From the NCBI RefSeq assembly GCF_032883915.1, contig NZ_CP120717.1, positions 4,099,697-4,163,696 of the forward strand: a DNA stretch of 64,000 nucleotides. Direction: 5' to 3'. Positions 1 to 9,182 of this stretch are shown here, piece after piece. Numbering within the stretch: position 1 is the stretch's first letter; every line of letters begins with the position of its first letter. The notes beneath the pieces were generated by a model. That model did not search any database. It saw only the letters and a list, made by a program, of their open reading frames with translations, and was not told where the DNA came from. The DNA comes from Endozoicomonas sp. 8E. Its GTDB lineage: Bacteria > Pseudomonadota > Gammaproteobacteria > Pseudomonadales > Endozoicomonadaceae. The translations under genes and the position numbers were made by a program.

Positions 1-1
1 C

Positions 2-136
2 CATGAGCGCTCAGACTTCATCAGGGAACAGGGTCGCTGGTATTTTATCTATCCGGATATTCCCACCAGTCTTCCCGGAAGAAACGAAGCTTGTCTCTGC
101 GGTAGTGGCAAAAAATACAAAAAGTGCTGCGATTGA
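2..136 (+). CDS. YchJ-like SEC-C motif protein, 3' end only
   Basis: Only the last 44 codons lie in the window; the frame is open from the left edge to a TGA at 134-136. The C-terminus carries the SEC-C zinc-binding signature: GRN, then [13 protein letters not shown]. The preceding residues ([16 protein letters not shown]) match the pattern that leads into the C-terminal SEC-C motif of E. coli YchJ (UPF0225), where ERSRF and GQWYYI occupy the same places. SEC-C is a small Zn-binding module also found at the end of SecA; the role of YchJ proteins is not well defined. It is separated from the first serpin by 59 bp that contain no obvious promoter. Confidence 0.75.
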   Translation, partial: HERSDFIREQGRWYFIYPDIPTSLPGRNEACLCGSGKKYKKCCD

Positions 137-195
137 TTCTCTGTCCGCTTTATCAAAAGACAGCAAAGTTTAATTAAGATAGGTGAGGTGAAAAC

Positions 196-1536
196 TTGTT
201 TTTAATTGCTAAACCTTCCGGTTCAACCTGCCAGTACACTGTCGTTCTTGTGTTGCTCAGTTTACTGTTGCTACCCTCACAACTTCTGGCTTTGACTTGT
301 CAAAAATGCGGCTTCAATTACAATCGAAAAGACTTCTCGTTCTGCCCAATGTGTGGGGAAGAAGCTGAAAATAAAGATCTTCCGCATTGCACAATGCCTT
401 CCCAACCAGCAGCAGTAAGACCTGGTACACAGGTGGATGAATCCCTGAGAAACCTAGAGTTTGCCGTAAATGTATTTAGCCATGCAGCCCCCAATATCCC
501 TGAAAATTTTGTAATATCCCCTGATAGTCTTTTTCAGACACTGGCATTGTTAGTATTAAATGCGGGTGCTGACGGTGCGATCGAGCAATGGCGTCAAAAT
601 TATCTGAGCGAAGATCATTCTCAGCCATCCGATGCAGCAACATCAGGCGCAACAGCACGTGGACAGAACACACACTGTTTTGCGAATAACTTGCTCGCAA
701 CCAGTCAACTTGATCATTTGGCAATTTACAAAGAGAGACTTAAACAAATACACGACGATTTTCGTGGTAAAATGAACTTGATGAGCCTCACCCCTATGCA
801 TAGCCTGGCCAAAGAGCTCAACGGACTATTTTGCCAATTAACCCATGATATGGTGCAACGTTTATGCAGCCCCATCGGTTGGCCCTTATCAACATACATG
901 GAACTCATGACTTCGATTTACTTCACAGGGCTGTTGGAAAAGTCTCGCGGGACCGAAAGTGCAGCTTTATTTACCTTACCCGATGGTCAGGCAGCCGTTG
1001 TAGACAGAATTATGAATGGAGAAATCAATCCTTCCTGGTACGCACATCACAATGATTGGCAAGCAGTTACCTTTCCCTATCGGAGAGATGATAAAATAAT
1101 TTTGGTTTTACCCCCGCCAGAGACAATGCTAAATGCAGTCACATCAGAAATAATAACGGCATTATTTTCATCATTAGACTCCGAAGAATCTTTTTCATCC
1201 AGCTTAGCGAGAACTCCCGGACTTCCACCCTCTAATATTGATACAAACACTGACTTGAGCGAAGCTTTACGTCCATCAGGTTCAGATTTAATGTCTCTTG
1301 TTAGCACCGATCTGAGTTCAGGAGCTATGCTGGCTCAGCCTGCTCTTGTGAATGTGTTTAGTAAACAAGGGGCCCGGGACCCAGCTTTAACGCACGCTGG
1401 TTCTGATAGGACACATAAGAGAGATACAATACGACCAATCCGATTTACTCGACCTTTTATTTATATCTTGCGTAATAGGATAACAAAAAGAATCATCTAC
1501 ATTGGTCGGTTATTTTATCCCAGAGGCGCCTCGTGA
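196..1536 (+). CDS. Exported serpin-family protein 1 (zinc ribbon + serpin, hinge lost)
   Basis: 446 aa. Start is TTG at 196, preceded by AGGTGAGG (181-188); it aligns with the GTG starts of the next copies. Residues 1-32 are a signal peptide ending LLPSQLLA, so the protein should be exported. Mature residues C35, C38, C50 and C53 form a zinc-ribbon-like Cys4 motif. The rest is a serpin: NFVISPDSLFQTLALL (helix A/strand region), a mid-domain ending in VLPPPE, and the C-terminal FTRPFIYILRN...IGRLFYP signature. The reactive-centre hinge is not intact: where later copies have EVNEQGTEAAAVTH, this one has only SKQGARDPALTH, so the small-residue P12-P9 stretch needed for loop insertion is gone. 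I infer a non-inhibitory or decoy serpin. Confidence 0.85.
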   Translation: MFLIAKPSGSTCQYTVVLVLLSLLLLPSQLLALTCQKCGFNYNRKDFSFCPMCGEEAENKDLPHCTMPSQPAAVRPGTQVDESLRNLEFAVNVFSHAAPNIPENFVISPDSLFQTLALLVLNAGADGAIEQWRQNYLSEDHSQPSDAATSGATARGQNTHCFANNLLATSQLDHLAIYKERLKQIHDDFRGKMNLMSLTPMHSLAKELNGLFCQLTHDMVQRLCSPIGWPLSTYMELMTSIYFTGLLEKSRGTESAALFTLPDGQAAVVDRIMNGEINPSWYAHHNDWQAVTFPYRRDDKIILVLPPPETMLNAVTSEIITALFSSLDSEESFSSSLARTPGLPPSNIDTNTDLSEALRPSGSDLMSLVSTDLSSGAMLAQPALVNVFSKQGARDPALTHAGSDRTHKRDTIRPIRFTRPFIYILRNRITKRIIYIGRLFYPRGAS

Positions 1537-1717
1537 TTGTGAACCCTTTGATCGGGATCAGGAGAGCCTCATGACTCCCTCACTGATTTCCTCGCAAGCG
1601 AAGGTAAATGGGACGTCCAAAGATTTAATGATGGATATAAGCGCGATCAAAAGACAATGGACATTCATTTATACAGCGCCAGCGCCCTCTGAGTTTCAAA
1701 CTGATTCAGTTTTTATC

Positions 1718-1747
1718 TGGACGCTGATCAGAAAACCACCCTATATT
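1718..1747 (+). promoter_or_regulatory. Conserved serpin promoter-like box, upstream of serpin 2
   Basis: TGGACG, an 18-bp spacer and TATATT (1742-1747). The block around the -10 (ACC-CTATATTGG) is repeated in front of five other serpin genes. The -10 ends 109 bp before the GTG start. Confidence 0.5.
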
Positions 1748-1855
1748 GGACTATTGATTTCACTCTCAATTGAGTGTTCAGCAAAATAACGTTCCATAAA
1801 AAAACAGGAAGGTTATTCCAGCTCCCCTTAAAGCTTCAGGCAGCGTGGTACCAGC

Positions 1856-3229
1856 GTGGTTTTACTGAGCAAATTTTCCGATCCAGACTGCCAGTTCAGA
1901 ATCGTTCTGATGTTGACCTGCTTACTCTATTTATTGTTGCCAGCCCCACAGCCTCTGGCTAAGACTTGTGGCAGTTGCGGCCTGGATTACGATGATGAAA
2001 CCTTTTCATCCTGCCCGACATCGTCCTGTAATAAAGAAGCTAAATATGACTTCCCTCAACATGAAACAGCAACTCCCCAAGGTTCAACACCAGTAAACCC
2101 TGATTCAAATCCTTGTGCACAAGTAGATAAATCGGAGAGAAATTTTGATTTTGCCATGAAGGTATTTTACCAAACATCAGGAAATATCCTTGAAAATTTT
2201 GTCATGTCCCCTGATAGCCTTTTGCAGACAGTGGCGCTGTTACTGTTACATGCGGGTACTAACAGTACAGATGTGCAATTGCGTCGAATTTATCGGCCTG
2301 GCTATGATTACCAGCCATCCGATACAGCAGCATCAGGCGCAACAGCCGGTGGACAGAACCAAAGCCCTTCTTCGATTATCTTGCTCGCAGCCAGTCAACC
2401 TGAAGCTTTGGAAGTGTATAGAGAGAGACTTAAACAAGTCAACAATACTCCTGGTAACGTCGACTGCACCATTCGCGGACAAACCCAAAGCCTTGGCCAA
2501 CTGCTTAACAAACTATTTTGCCAATTAACCCATGGTATTATTCAAGATTTTTGCACCCCCGATGCTTACCCCTTTCACTTATCTTTATCCATAGAAGTCG
2601 CATGCTACTTATACTTCCTGGGGATGTGGAGAATGTCTTCTGGGACCGATAGTGCTTATTTATTTAACTTACCCGATGATCAAGCAGACGCTTTAAAAAG
2701 AATTATGGAAGGAAAAACTAATCCTTCTCGATACGCTCGTTACAATAATTGGAAAGCATTTAACTTTCCCTTCCGGGGAGACAATGAAATAATTTTGATT
2801 TTACCCCCGGCAGGGGTGCTTCTGTATGGGCTAAGAGGTAATATAATATCGGCATTGATATCCTCATTCGACTCCAAAGAATCCTTTTCATCCAGTTCAA
2901 CGACAACTCCCGAATTTCCACCCTCTAAAGCTGATAAAAACACTGACTTGAGTGAAGCTCTCAGTCGATCGGGTTCAGGTTTACTTTCTGCTGCTGCCAG
3001 TGATCTGAGCTCAGGAGCTATGCCCGGTCTGCCAGTTCGTTCAAATATGTTTAGTGAACAAGGAACCCGGGACGCAGCCTTAACGCACGCTGGTTCTGAC
3101 AGAACCCATGAGAGAGATACAATACGACCAATCCGGTTCGATCTACCCTTTATTTATATCTTGCGCAATAGAATAACAAAAAGAATCATCTACATTGGTC
3201 GGTTATTTTATCCCAGAGGCGCCTCGTGA
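1856..3229 (+). CDS. Exported serpin-family protein 2 (zinc ribbon + serpin, hinge lost)
   Basis: 457 aa from a GTG at 1856 (MVLLSKFSD...), the start shared with copies 3, 4 and 5. The signal peptide ends near LLLPAPQPLA. It is followed by a Cys4 cluster, C-SSC (TCGSCG) and CPTSSC, in which the second pair has four residues between the cysteines instead of two. The serpin body has NFVMSPDSLLQTVALL and the C-terminal LPFIYILRNRITKRIIYIG signature. As in copy 1, about eight residues of the strand leading into the reactive loop are missing and the hinge reads EQGTRDAALTHAGS, so polar or charged residues replace the alanine run. Probably not an inhibitor. The 3' end and downstream spacer are almost identical to those of copy 1. 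Confidence 0.85.
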   Translation: MVLLSKFSDPDCQFRIVLMLTCLLYLLLPAPQPLAKTCGSCGLDYDDETFSSCPTSSCNKEAKYDFPQHETATPQGSTPVNPDSNPCAQVDKSERNFDFAMKVFYQTSGNILENFVMSPDSLLQTVALLLLHAGTNSTDVQLRRIYRPGYDYQPSDTAASGATAGGQNQSPSSIILLAASQPEALEVYRERLKQVNNTPGNVDCTIRGQTQSLGQLLNKLFCQLTHGIIQDFCTPDAYPFHLSLSIEVACYLYFLGMWRMSSGTDSAYLFNLPDDQADALKRIMEGKTNPSRYARYNNWKAFNFPFRGDNEIILILPPAGVLLYGLRGNIISALISSFDSKESFSSSSTTTPEFPPSKADKNTDLSEALSRSGSGLLSAAASDLSSGAMPGLPVRSNMFSEQGTRDAALTHAGSDRTHERDTIRPIRFDLPFIYILRNRITKRIIYIGRLFYPRGAS

Positions 3230-3408
3230 TTGTGAACTCGTTGATCGGGACCAGGAGAGCCTCACGACTCCCTCACTGATTTCCTCGTAAGCGAAGGTAA
3301 ATGGGACGTCCAAAGATTTAATGATGGATATAAGCGATCAAAAGACAATGGACATTCATTTATACGGCGCCGGCACTCTATGACTTTCAAACTGATTTAG
3401 TTTTTATC

Positions 3409-3438
3409 TGGACGCTGATCAGAAAACCACCCTATATT
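3409..3438 (+). promoter_or_regulatory. Conserved serpin promoter-like box, upstream of serpin 3
   Basis: TGGACG, an 18-bp spacer and TATATT (3433-3438). The context is identical to the box at 1718, and it lies 108 bp before the GTG at 3546. Confidence 0.5.
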
Positions 3439-3545
3439 GGACTATGGATTTCACTCTCAATTGAGTGTTCGGCAAAATAACGTTCCATAAAAAACAGGAA
3501 GGTTATTCCAGCCCCCCCTAAAGCTTCAGGCAGCATGGTACAAGC

Positions 3546-4910
3546 GTGGTTTTACTCAGCAAATCTTCCGATCCAGACTGCCATTACAGGGTCGATCTGG
3601 TATTGGTCTGTTTACTCCACATATTCTTATTACCTTCGCAACTTCTGGCTGTGACTTGTGAGAAATGCGGCTTCAATTACGATCAGGAAGACTTTAAATT
3701 TTGCCCGACGCTGTCATGTAATAGAGAAGCAGAGAGTCAGCCCCCTCAACATGACACAGCACCTCCCCAAGGGGCGGCAAGAGGAAACCCTGACTCAGAT
3801 CCTGGTGCGCAAGTGGATGGATCCCAGAGAAATCTTGATTATGCCATCAATGTACTTGGCCATGTAGCCGCAAATATTCATGGAGATTTTGTCATTTCCC
3901 CCGATGGCCTTTTTCAGACAGTGGCAATGTTGCTGCTACATGCGGGTCCTGACGGTGCAGCCGAGCAATTGCGTCAAATTTATCTGGGAGAGTATTCTTC
4001 TGAGCCAACCGCTGCAGCATCATCACGCGCTACAGAATCTGGACAGGAGAAAAGCCGGAATATGACTGGCTTGCTCGCAGCCAGTCAGCCTGATCCTCTG
4101 GCAATTTACAGAGAGAGACTTGAAGAAGCAAACCGCCATACTCGTAGTAACGTCAACTTCACCAACCGTGGGCCTATAAAAAACTTAGCCCTGTTGCTCA
4201 ACAGTCTGTTTTGTCAGTTAACCAATGGTATAATTCGACGTTTCTGCTACTCCAACGTCTGGCCCTCATCCTGGTCCATAGAACTAATAAGTGCTTATTA
4301 CTTCATAGGGCTGCGGGAAAGATCTTTTGGGACCCAAAATGCAACAGGTTTATTTACCTCATTACCTAACGATCAGGCCGCCACTTTGCGCAGAATTATG
4401 GATAAAGAAATCAGACCTTCGCAATACGCCCATCACAATGATTGGGAAGCATTTTCCTTTCCCTACCCCAACTGGGGAAATGAAGAAATGGTATTGATTA
4501 TACCACCGGCAGGGATAGTGCTTTATGGACTAAGTTCAGAAATAATAAAGGCATTATTGTCGTCATTAGACTCCGAAGAATCCATTTCAACGACAACTCA
4601 CGGAGTTTCACCCTCTAACCTTGATACAAACACTGACTTGAGTAAAGCCTTAAATCCATCAGGTTCAGGTTTACTTCGTGTTGTTACCAGTGATCTGAGT
4701 TCAGGAGCTCTGCCAGTCCGTATGAATGTGTTTAGTGAACAAGGAGCTAAGGACGCAACTTTGAGACACGCTGGCTCTGATAGAACACATGAGGGAGAGA
4801 TAGTACGGCCAATCCAATTTGATCGACCCTTTATTTATATCTTACGTAATAGAATAACAAAAAGAATCATCTACATTGGGCGGATATTTTACCCCAGGGA
4901 CAGTACATGA
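3546..4910 (+). CDS. Exported serpin-family protein 3 (zinc ribbon + serpin, hinge lost)
   Basis: 454 aa from GTG 3546. The signal peptide ends LLPSQLLA. The Cys cluster follows at once (TCEKCGFNYDQEDFKFCPTLSC). The serpin domain includes DFVISPDGLFQTVAMLLLHAG, the VLIIPPAG segment and the tail FDRPFIYILRNRITKRIIYIG. The loop hinge is degenerate (EQGAKDATLRHAGSDRTHEG), like copies 1 and 2, so the typical metastable-loop inhibitory mechanism is unlikely. It is the most diverged member of the 1-3 subgroup. A GGAGAG...CTCCC hairpin follows the stop codon, as in the other copies, but without a T-tract. Confidence 0.85.
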   Translation: MVLLSKSSDPDCHYRVDLVLVCLLHIFLLPSQLLAVTCEKCGFNYDQEDFKFCPTLSCNREAESQPPQHDTAPPQGAARGNPDSDPGAQVDGSQRNLDYAINVLGHVAANIHGDFVISPDGLFQTVAMLLLHAGPDGAAEQLRQIYLGEYSSEPTAAASSRATESGQEKSRNMTGLLAASQPDPLAIYRERLEEANRHTRSNVNFTNRGPIKNLALLLNSLFCQLTNGIIRRFCYSNVWPSSWSIELISAYYFIGLRERSFGTQNATGLFTSLPNDQAATLRRIMDKEIRPSQYAHHNDWEAFSFPYPNWGNEEMVLIIPPAGIVLYGLSSEIIKALLSSLDSEESISTTTHGVSPSNLDTNTDLSKALNPSGSGLLRVVTSDLSSGALPVRMNVFSEQGAKDATLRHAGSDRTHEGEIVRPIQFDRPFIYILRNRITKRIIYIGRIFYPRDST

Positions 4911-5089
4911 TCCTGAACCCGTTAATCGGGATTAGGAGAGCCTCTTGACTCCCTCGCTGATTTCCTCGCAAGCCAAAGTGAATAGGACGCTCAAAGACTT
5001 AATGATGGATATAAGCGATCAAAAGACAATGGATCTTCAATTCTACAAGGCCAACACCCTCTGAGTTTCAAGCTGATTTGGTTTATGTT

Positions 5090-5119
5090 TGAGCACTAAC
5101 CAGAGAACTATCCTATATT
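5090..5119 (+). promoter_or_regulatory. Conserved serpin promoter-like box, upstream of serpin 4
   Basis: TGAGCA, an 18-bp spacer and TATATT (5114-5119), 107 bp before the GTG at 5226. An in-frame TTG at 5118 falls inside the -10 and so cannot be the translation start. This supports the downstream GTG. Confidence 0.5.
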
Positions 5120-5225
5120 GAATTCCGGACTTCATAATCGGTTGAACGCTCCGCAGAGTGCTGATCTTTCAAATTGGAAAGATATTCCGAGACCAACCCT
5201 AAAAACAAGTCAACAAGGTGCAAAC

Positions 5226-6872
5226 GTGGTTTTACTATGCAAATATTCCGATAGGGTCTGGTTGTACAGGTTCATTCTGGTGTTAGTCTGTTTGCTAAGT
5301 TTTCTATTGCTACCTTCACAGCTTCTGGCAGTGAACTGTATAAAATGCGGGCGCGAGTACAGCGATGGTTTTTTTAAAGAATCTGAACCCTGTTACTTAT
5401 GTCGAAGAAAAGGCTATTCTGATTCTACTGATGAGAGTCTTCATTATCAAAAAAAGACACGCCCACAACCTGAGACTGTGAATTGTGAAAAATGTGGCTT
5501 CGCTTACAACATCGAACATTTTTCATCCTGCCCGAAACCCTTGTGTGATCCACTATTTTTACCCCGGGCGACACCATCGTTTGATCAACGTTATAGAAAT
5601 GAGAATGATACATCTAATGAAAGTGATACATCGTCGCTTGATGAAGATGAGCCACTACTTCTCACAGCGCCTTTCCGGGCTTTCGCAGGAATAAACCCTG
5701 ATTCAAATCCCGGCGCACAGGCAGATGAATCACAGGGAACTCTGGGTCTTGCCATAGATGTATTCAAGCGAGCAGCACAGGCAACTCCTGAAAATTTTGT
5801 CTTGTCCCCTGATGGCCTTTTTCAGACATTGTCACTGTTAATGATGGGGGCGACTGATGAAACCCGGCAATTGCTTCAAAACTGTCTGGGAGAGGAATGT
5901 TCTGAACCCTCCGGTGCTACAGCATCATCCGCGACAGCCTGTGGACAGGACCAATACTGTATTACAAACTGCCTGCTTGTCTCCGATATGCATACTCTTC
6001 AAGAAACATATAAACAGAGGCTCAAACAAATAAACGCCGATATTCGTGATAACGTCAACTTCTCCGACCGTGCATCTTTACAAAGCCTTGCTCAAGAACT
6101 CAACCATCTATTTTGCCAATTAACCCATGGATTAGTTCGAAAATTTTGCCAGGGCAGGGATTGGCAGTCAGATACATCCATAGCACTCATAAATTCTGTT
6201 TATTTCAAAGGCCTCTGGGAAAGGGCTTTCAAGACTCGAAGTGGAGGAGCAATATTTACTTTACCCGATAATCAAAGAGTCCTTTTAGACAGCTTTATGG
6301 ATGGAAAAATTAATGCTTCCCAACAGGCTAAATACAAAAAATGGAGGGCAGTGAGCATCCCCTACCAGGGAGATCATGAAATGATTTTGGTCTTACCCCC
6401 GCAAGGGATAATGCCCCATGAGGTATCACCAGAGATAATAATGGCATTATTTTCATCATTAGACTCCGAAGAACTGTGTTTATCAAGTTCAACAGTGTCT
6501 CTTGGACTTCCACCTTTTAGTGTTGATTCGGACACTGACTTGATAAAGGCATTGGCTCAAACAACTTTACATTCTCTTTTTACAAATACACTCAGCTTAG
6601 GAACTATGCTATTGGAGCCTGTACCTGTTTTTATAAATGTGTTTAATCAACACAGCGCCATAGAAGTTAACGAACAGGGAACCGAAGCCGCGGCAGTAAC
6701 ACACATGGGTTGTATGAGAGGGTTTAGTATGAATAGCCCGAAACCCATTGAATTTACACGACCATTTATTTATATATTGCGTAATAGAATAACAAAAAAA
6801 ATCATCTTCATTGGGCAGATACTTGATCCCCGGAAATCAGGAGCAGGTACTTCAGGATCGGGTACCCAGTAA
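5226..6872 (+). CDS. Exported serpin 4 with two zinc ribbons, inhibitory-type hinge
   Basis: 548 aa from GTG 5226, preceded by AAGGTG and aligned with the other starts. The frame is open further up (to 5118), but that part overlaps the promoter box. The signal peptide ends LLPSQLLA. Two Cys4 ribbons follow: NCIKCGREYSDG...CYLC and NCEKCGFAYNIE...CPKPLC, then a short Asp/Ser-rich linker (NESDTSSLDEDE). The serpin domain carries SPDGLFQTLSLLMMGATDE, INSVYFKGLWERAF and a full hinge, EVNEQGTEAAAVTH, followed by a variable loop (MGCMRGFSMN) and TRPFIYILRN. It looks like a working suicide-type protease inhibitor of the periplasm or outside the cell. A Met/Arg near the expected P1 suggests, weakly, a serine protease target. 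Confidence 0.87.
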   Translation: MVLLCKYSDRVWLYRFILVLVCLLSFLLLPSQLLAVNCIKCGREYSDGFFKESEPCYLCRRKGYSDSTDESLHYQKKTRPQPETVNCEKCGFAYNIEHFSSCPKPLCDPLFLPRATPSFDQRYRNENDTSNESDTSSLDEDEPLLLTAPFRAFAGINPDSNPGAQADESQGTLGLAIDVFKRAAQATPENFVLSPDGLFQTLSLLMMGATDETRQLLQNCLGEECSEPSGATASSATACGQDQYCITNCLLVSDMHTLQETYKQRLKQINADIRDNVNFSDRASLQSLAQELNHLFCQLTHGLVRKFCQGRDWQSDTSIALINSVYFKGLWERAFKTRSGGAIFTLPDNQRVLLDSFMDGKINASQQAKYKKWRAVSIPYQGDHEMILVLPPQGIMPHEVSPEIIMALFSSLDSEELCLSSSTVSLGLPPFSVDSDTDLIKALAQTTLHSLFTNTLSLGTMLLEPVPVFINVFNQHSAIEVNEQGTEAAAVTHMGCMRGFSMNSPKPIEFTRPFIYILRNRITKKIIFIGQILDPRKSGAGTSGSGTQ

Positions 6873-6882
6873 TCGGGACAGG

Positions 6883-6905
6883 GGGAGCCTCACGACTCCC
6901 TTTTT
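6883..6905 (+). terminator. Rho-independent terminator after serpin 4
   Basis: GGGAG (6883-6887), an 8-nt loop and CTCCC (6896-6900), followed by TTTTT. Variants of this GAGCCTCACGACTCCC hairpin follow most serpin genes; this copy has the best T-tract. Confidence 0.65.
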
Positions 6906-6944
6906 ACATCGCCCCCTGTGACTTTTGAACTGGTTTAGTTTTTT

Positions 6945-6974
6945 TAGGCACTGACCGGGAAACTATCCTATATT
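6945..6974 (+). promoter_or_regulatory. Conserved serpin promoter-like box, upstream of serpin 5
   Basis: TAGGCA, an 18-bp spacer and TATATT (6969-6974), 107 bp before the GTG at 7081. It lies directly after the terminator of serpin 4, so this gene probably has its own transcript. Confidence 0.55.
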
Positions 6975-7080
6975 GGGTTCCTGATCTCACATTCGGTTGA
7001 CCATTATGCAGGGTAGCGGTTTATAACGTAGGAAGGATATTCCGAGACAAACTCTAAAATTAAATCAACAAGGTAAAAAC

Positions 7081-8886
7081 GTGGTTTTACTAAGCAAACC
7101 TTCCGGTATAACCTGGAAGTCCAGGTACGCTCTGGTGTTGGTCTTTTTGCTCAGTTTTTTATTGCTACCCTCAGAACTTCTGGCTGTAAACTGTAAAAAA
7201 TGCGGTCGTCAGTTCAATGATAATTTTCTTAAAAAATCCGATCACTGCCTTCCATGTCGAGTAAAAGATTTATCTGATTCCTCTGATTCTTCACCTGCAC
7301 CCTTCAAGCCAGCTCGAAGAAAAGACTCTTCTGATACATCCGATTCTTCTTCAGATTCTTCTGATGAGGGTTTTCATCAGCGAAAAAAGAGACGCGTAAA
7401 GCCTCAGACTGTAAATTGTGAAAAATGCGACTTCAATTACGATGTCGACCTTTCAGACTGCCCGATTTGTTATTTACCATCATCATTCAAAGCGAAATCG
7501 TCGCGTGTTCGACTATGTAGCAATGCAAGTGATACATCGAATGCAAGTGATACATCGAATGAAAGTGATACATCGAATGCAAGTGATACATCGAATGCAA
7601 GTGATACATCGAATGCAAGTGATACATCGAATGAAAGTGATATATCGTCGCTTGATGAAGATAAGCCTCAACTTGTCACAGCACCCTCCCAGGCTTTAGC
7701 AGGAATAAACCCTGATTCAAATTCTGGTGCACAGGTGGATGGATCGCCTGGCACTCTCGGTCTTACCATAAATGTATTCAGGCAGGCAGCACAGGCAACT
7801 TCAGAAAACCTTGTTTTGTCCCCTGATGGCCTTTTTCAGACACTGTCACTGTTACTGATGGGGGCGACAGATGAAACCCGGCAATTGCTTCAAAACTGTC
7901 TGGGAGAGGAGTATTCTGAGCCATCCGGTGCCACAGCCTCGGGCGCGACTGCCTGTGGACAGGACCAATATTGTATTGCCAATTGTCTGCTTGTCTCCAA
8001 TAGGCATACTCTTCAGGAAACTTATAAACAGAGGCTCAAACAAATAAACGCCGATATTCGTGATAATGTCAACTTCTCCGACCGTGCATCTATACAAAGC
8101 CTCGCCCAGGAACTTAACGACCTATTTTGCCACTTAACCCATGGATTGGTTCCAAAATTTTGCCAGGACGGAGATTGGCAGTCAGATACATCCATAGCAC
8201 TCATAAATTCTGTTTACTTCAAAGGTCTCTGGGAAAGGGCTTTCAGTACTCGAAGTGGAGGAGAAATATTTACTTTACCCAATAATCAAAGAGTCGTTTT
8301 AGAGAGCTTTATGGATGGAACAATTAATGCTTCCCAACAGGCTAAATACAAAAAGTGGAGGGCAGTGAGCATTCCCTACCGGGGAGATCATGAAATGATT
8401 CTGGTTTTACCTCCACGAGGAATAATGCCCCACGAGGTATCACCAAAAATAATAATGGCATTATTTTCATCCTTAGACTCCGAAGAACTATGTTTATCAG
8501 ACTCAACATTTTCTCTTGGACTTCCGCCCTTCAGGGTCGATTCGAACGTTGACTTGATAAAAGCATTAGCTCAAACAACTTTACATTCTCTTTTTACAAA
8601 CACACTCAGCTTAGGATCTATGCTGTCCAATCCAGCACCTGTTTTTATTAACGTGTTCAATCAACACAGTGCCATAGAAGTTAATGAACAAGGAACCGAA
8701 GCCGCTGCTGTAACACACATCGGTTGTTCGAGAGGATTTAGTATGAATAGCCCGAAACCCATTGAATTTACACGACCATTTATTTATATATTGCGTAATA
8801 GAATAACAAAAAAAATCATCTTCATTGGGCAGATACTTGATCCCCGGAAATCAGGAGCAGGTACTTCAGGATCGGGTGCCCGGTAA
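7081..8886 (+). CDS. Exported serpin 5 with two zinc ribbons and an SDTSNA repeat linker
   Basis: 601 aa, the longest of the array, from GTG 7081 behind AAGGT. The signal peptide ends LLPSELLA. The first ribbon is NCKKCGRQFNDN...CLPC, then a Ser/Asp-rich stretch with Lys/Arg, then a second ribbon (NCEKCDFNYDVD...CPIC). A linker of seven six-residue repeats (SNASDT/SNESDT) follows, then the serpin domain. The domain is very close to copy 4 (INSVYFKGLWERAF; GIMPHEVSPKIIMALFSS). The hinge EVNEQGTEAAAVTH is intact, and the loop differs by few residues (IGCSRGFSMN). Predicted exported protease inhibitor. The acidic low-complexity linker is the main difference from copy 4, which has only two such units. 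Confidence 0.87.
   Translation: MVLLSKPSGITWKSRYALVLVFLLSFLLLPSELLAVNCKKCGRQFNDNFLKKSDHCLPCRVKDLSDSSDSSPAPFKPARRKDSSDTSDSSSDSSDEGFHQRKKRRVKPQTVNCEKCDFNYDVDLSDCPICYLPSSFKAKSSRVRLCSNASDTSNASDTSNESDTSNASDTSNASDTSNASDTSNESDISSLDEDKPQLVTAPSQALAGINPDSNSGAQVDGSPGTLGLTINVFRQAAQATSENLVLSPDGLFQTLSLLLMGATDETRQLLQNCLGEEYSEPSGATASGATACGQDQYCIANCLLVSNRHTLQETYKQRLKQINADIRDNVNFSDRASIQSLAQELNDLFCHLTHGLVPKFCQDGDWQSDTSIALINSVYFKGLWERAFSTRSGGEIFTLPNNQRVVLESFMDGTINASQQAKYKKWRAVSIPYRGDHEMILVLPPRGIMPHEVSPKIIMALFSSLDSEELCLSDSTFSLGLPPFRVDSNVDLIKALAQTTLHSLFTNTLSLGSMLSNPAPVFINVFNQHSAIEVNEQGTEAAAVTHIGCSRGFSMNSPKPIEFTRPFIYILRNRITKKIIFIGQILDPRKSGAGTSGSGAR
7522..7647 (+). repeat. 18-bp coding minisatellite, 7 units
   Basis: Seven consecutive 18-bp units of the type AATGCAAGTGATACATCG (three have GAA for GCA; the last has TATA for TACA) encode SNASDT or SNESDT. 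Serpin 4 has two diverged units near 5598-5633, so the array expanded in this gene. Confidence 0.9.
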
Positions 8887-8896
8887 TCTGGACAGG

Positions 8897-8914
8897 GGGA
8901 GCCTCACGACTCCC
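8897..8914 (+). terminator. Conserved hairpin after serpin 5
   Basis: GGGAG/CTCCC stem with the same 8-nt loop as at 6883, but followed by TCACCCTTTG, so the T-tract is poor. Weak terminator or RNA-stability hairpin. Confidence 0.4.
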
Positions 8915-9046
8915 TCACCCTTTGTTGCAAACGAAGAAGCATGTGGCTTTGAACGATCTAAAAATGCAAATATAGCCAATGAAAAACAATGGATTTTCAT
9001 TTTTTACATCACCAGCACTCTTTAATCTTCAAACTGATTTATTTTT

Positions 9047-9076
9047 TTGGCACTGACCAGGAAACCATCCTATATT
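9047..9076 (+). promoter_or_regulatory. Conserved serpin promoter-like box, upstream of serpin 6
   Basis: TTGGCA (9047-9052), an 18-bp spacer and TATATT (9071-9076): the closest of the six to a sigma-70 consensus. The -10 ends 107 bp before the ATG at 9183. Confidence 0.6.
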
Positions 9077-9182
9077 GAGTGCCTGATTTAACATTCGGTT
9101 GACCATTCTGCAGGGTAGCGGCTCATAAGATAGGGAGGATATTCCTGAACATAGCCGAAGATTAAGACAACAAGGTATATAC

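Noticed and set aside
5118-5225. Upstream extension of serpin 4 (36 codons)
   Set aside because: It begins inside the -10 box of the conserved promoter and is not present in paralogues. The GTG at 5226 aligns with them.
7522-7647. CRISPR array
   Set aside because: The 18-bp units are contiguous without spacers and are in frame within a serpin gene.
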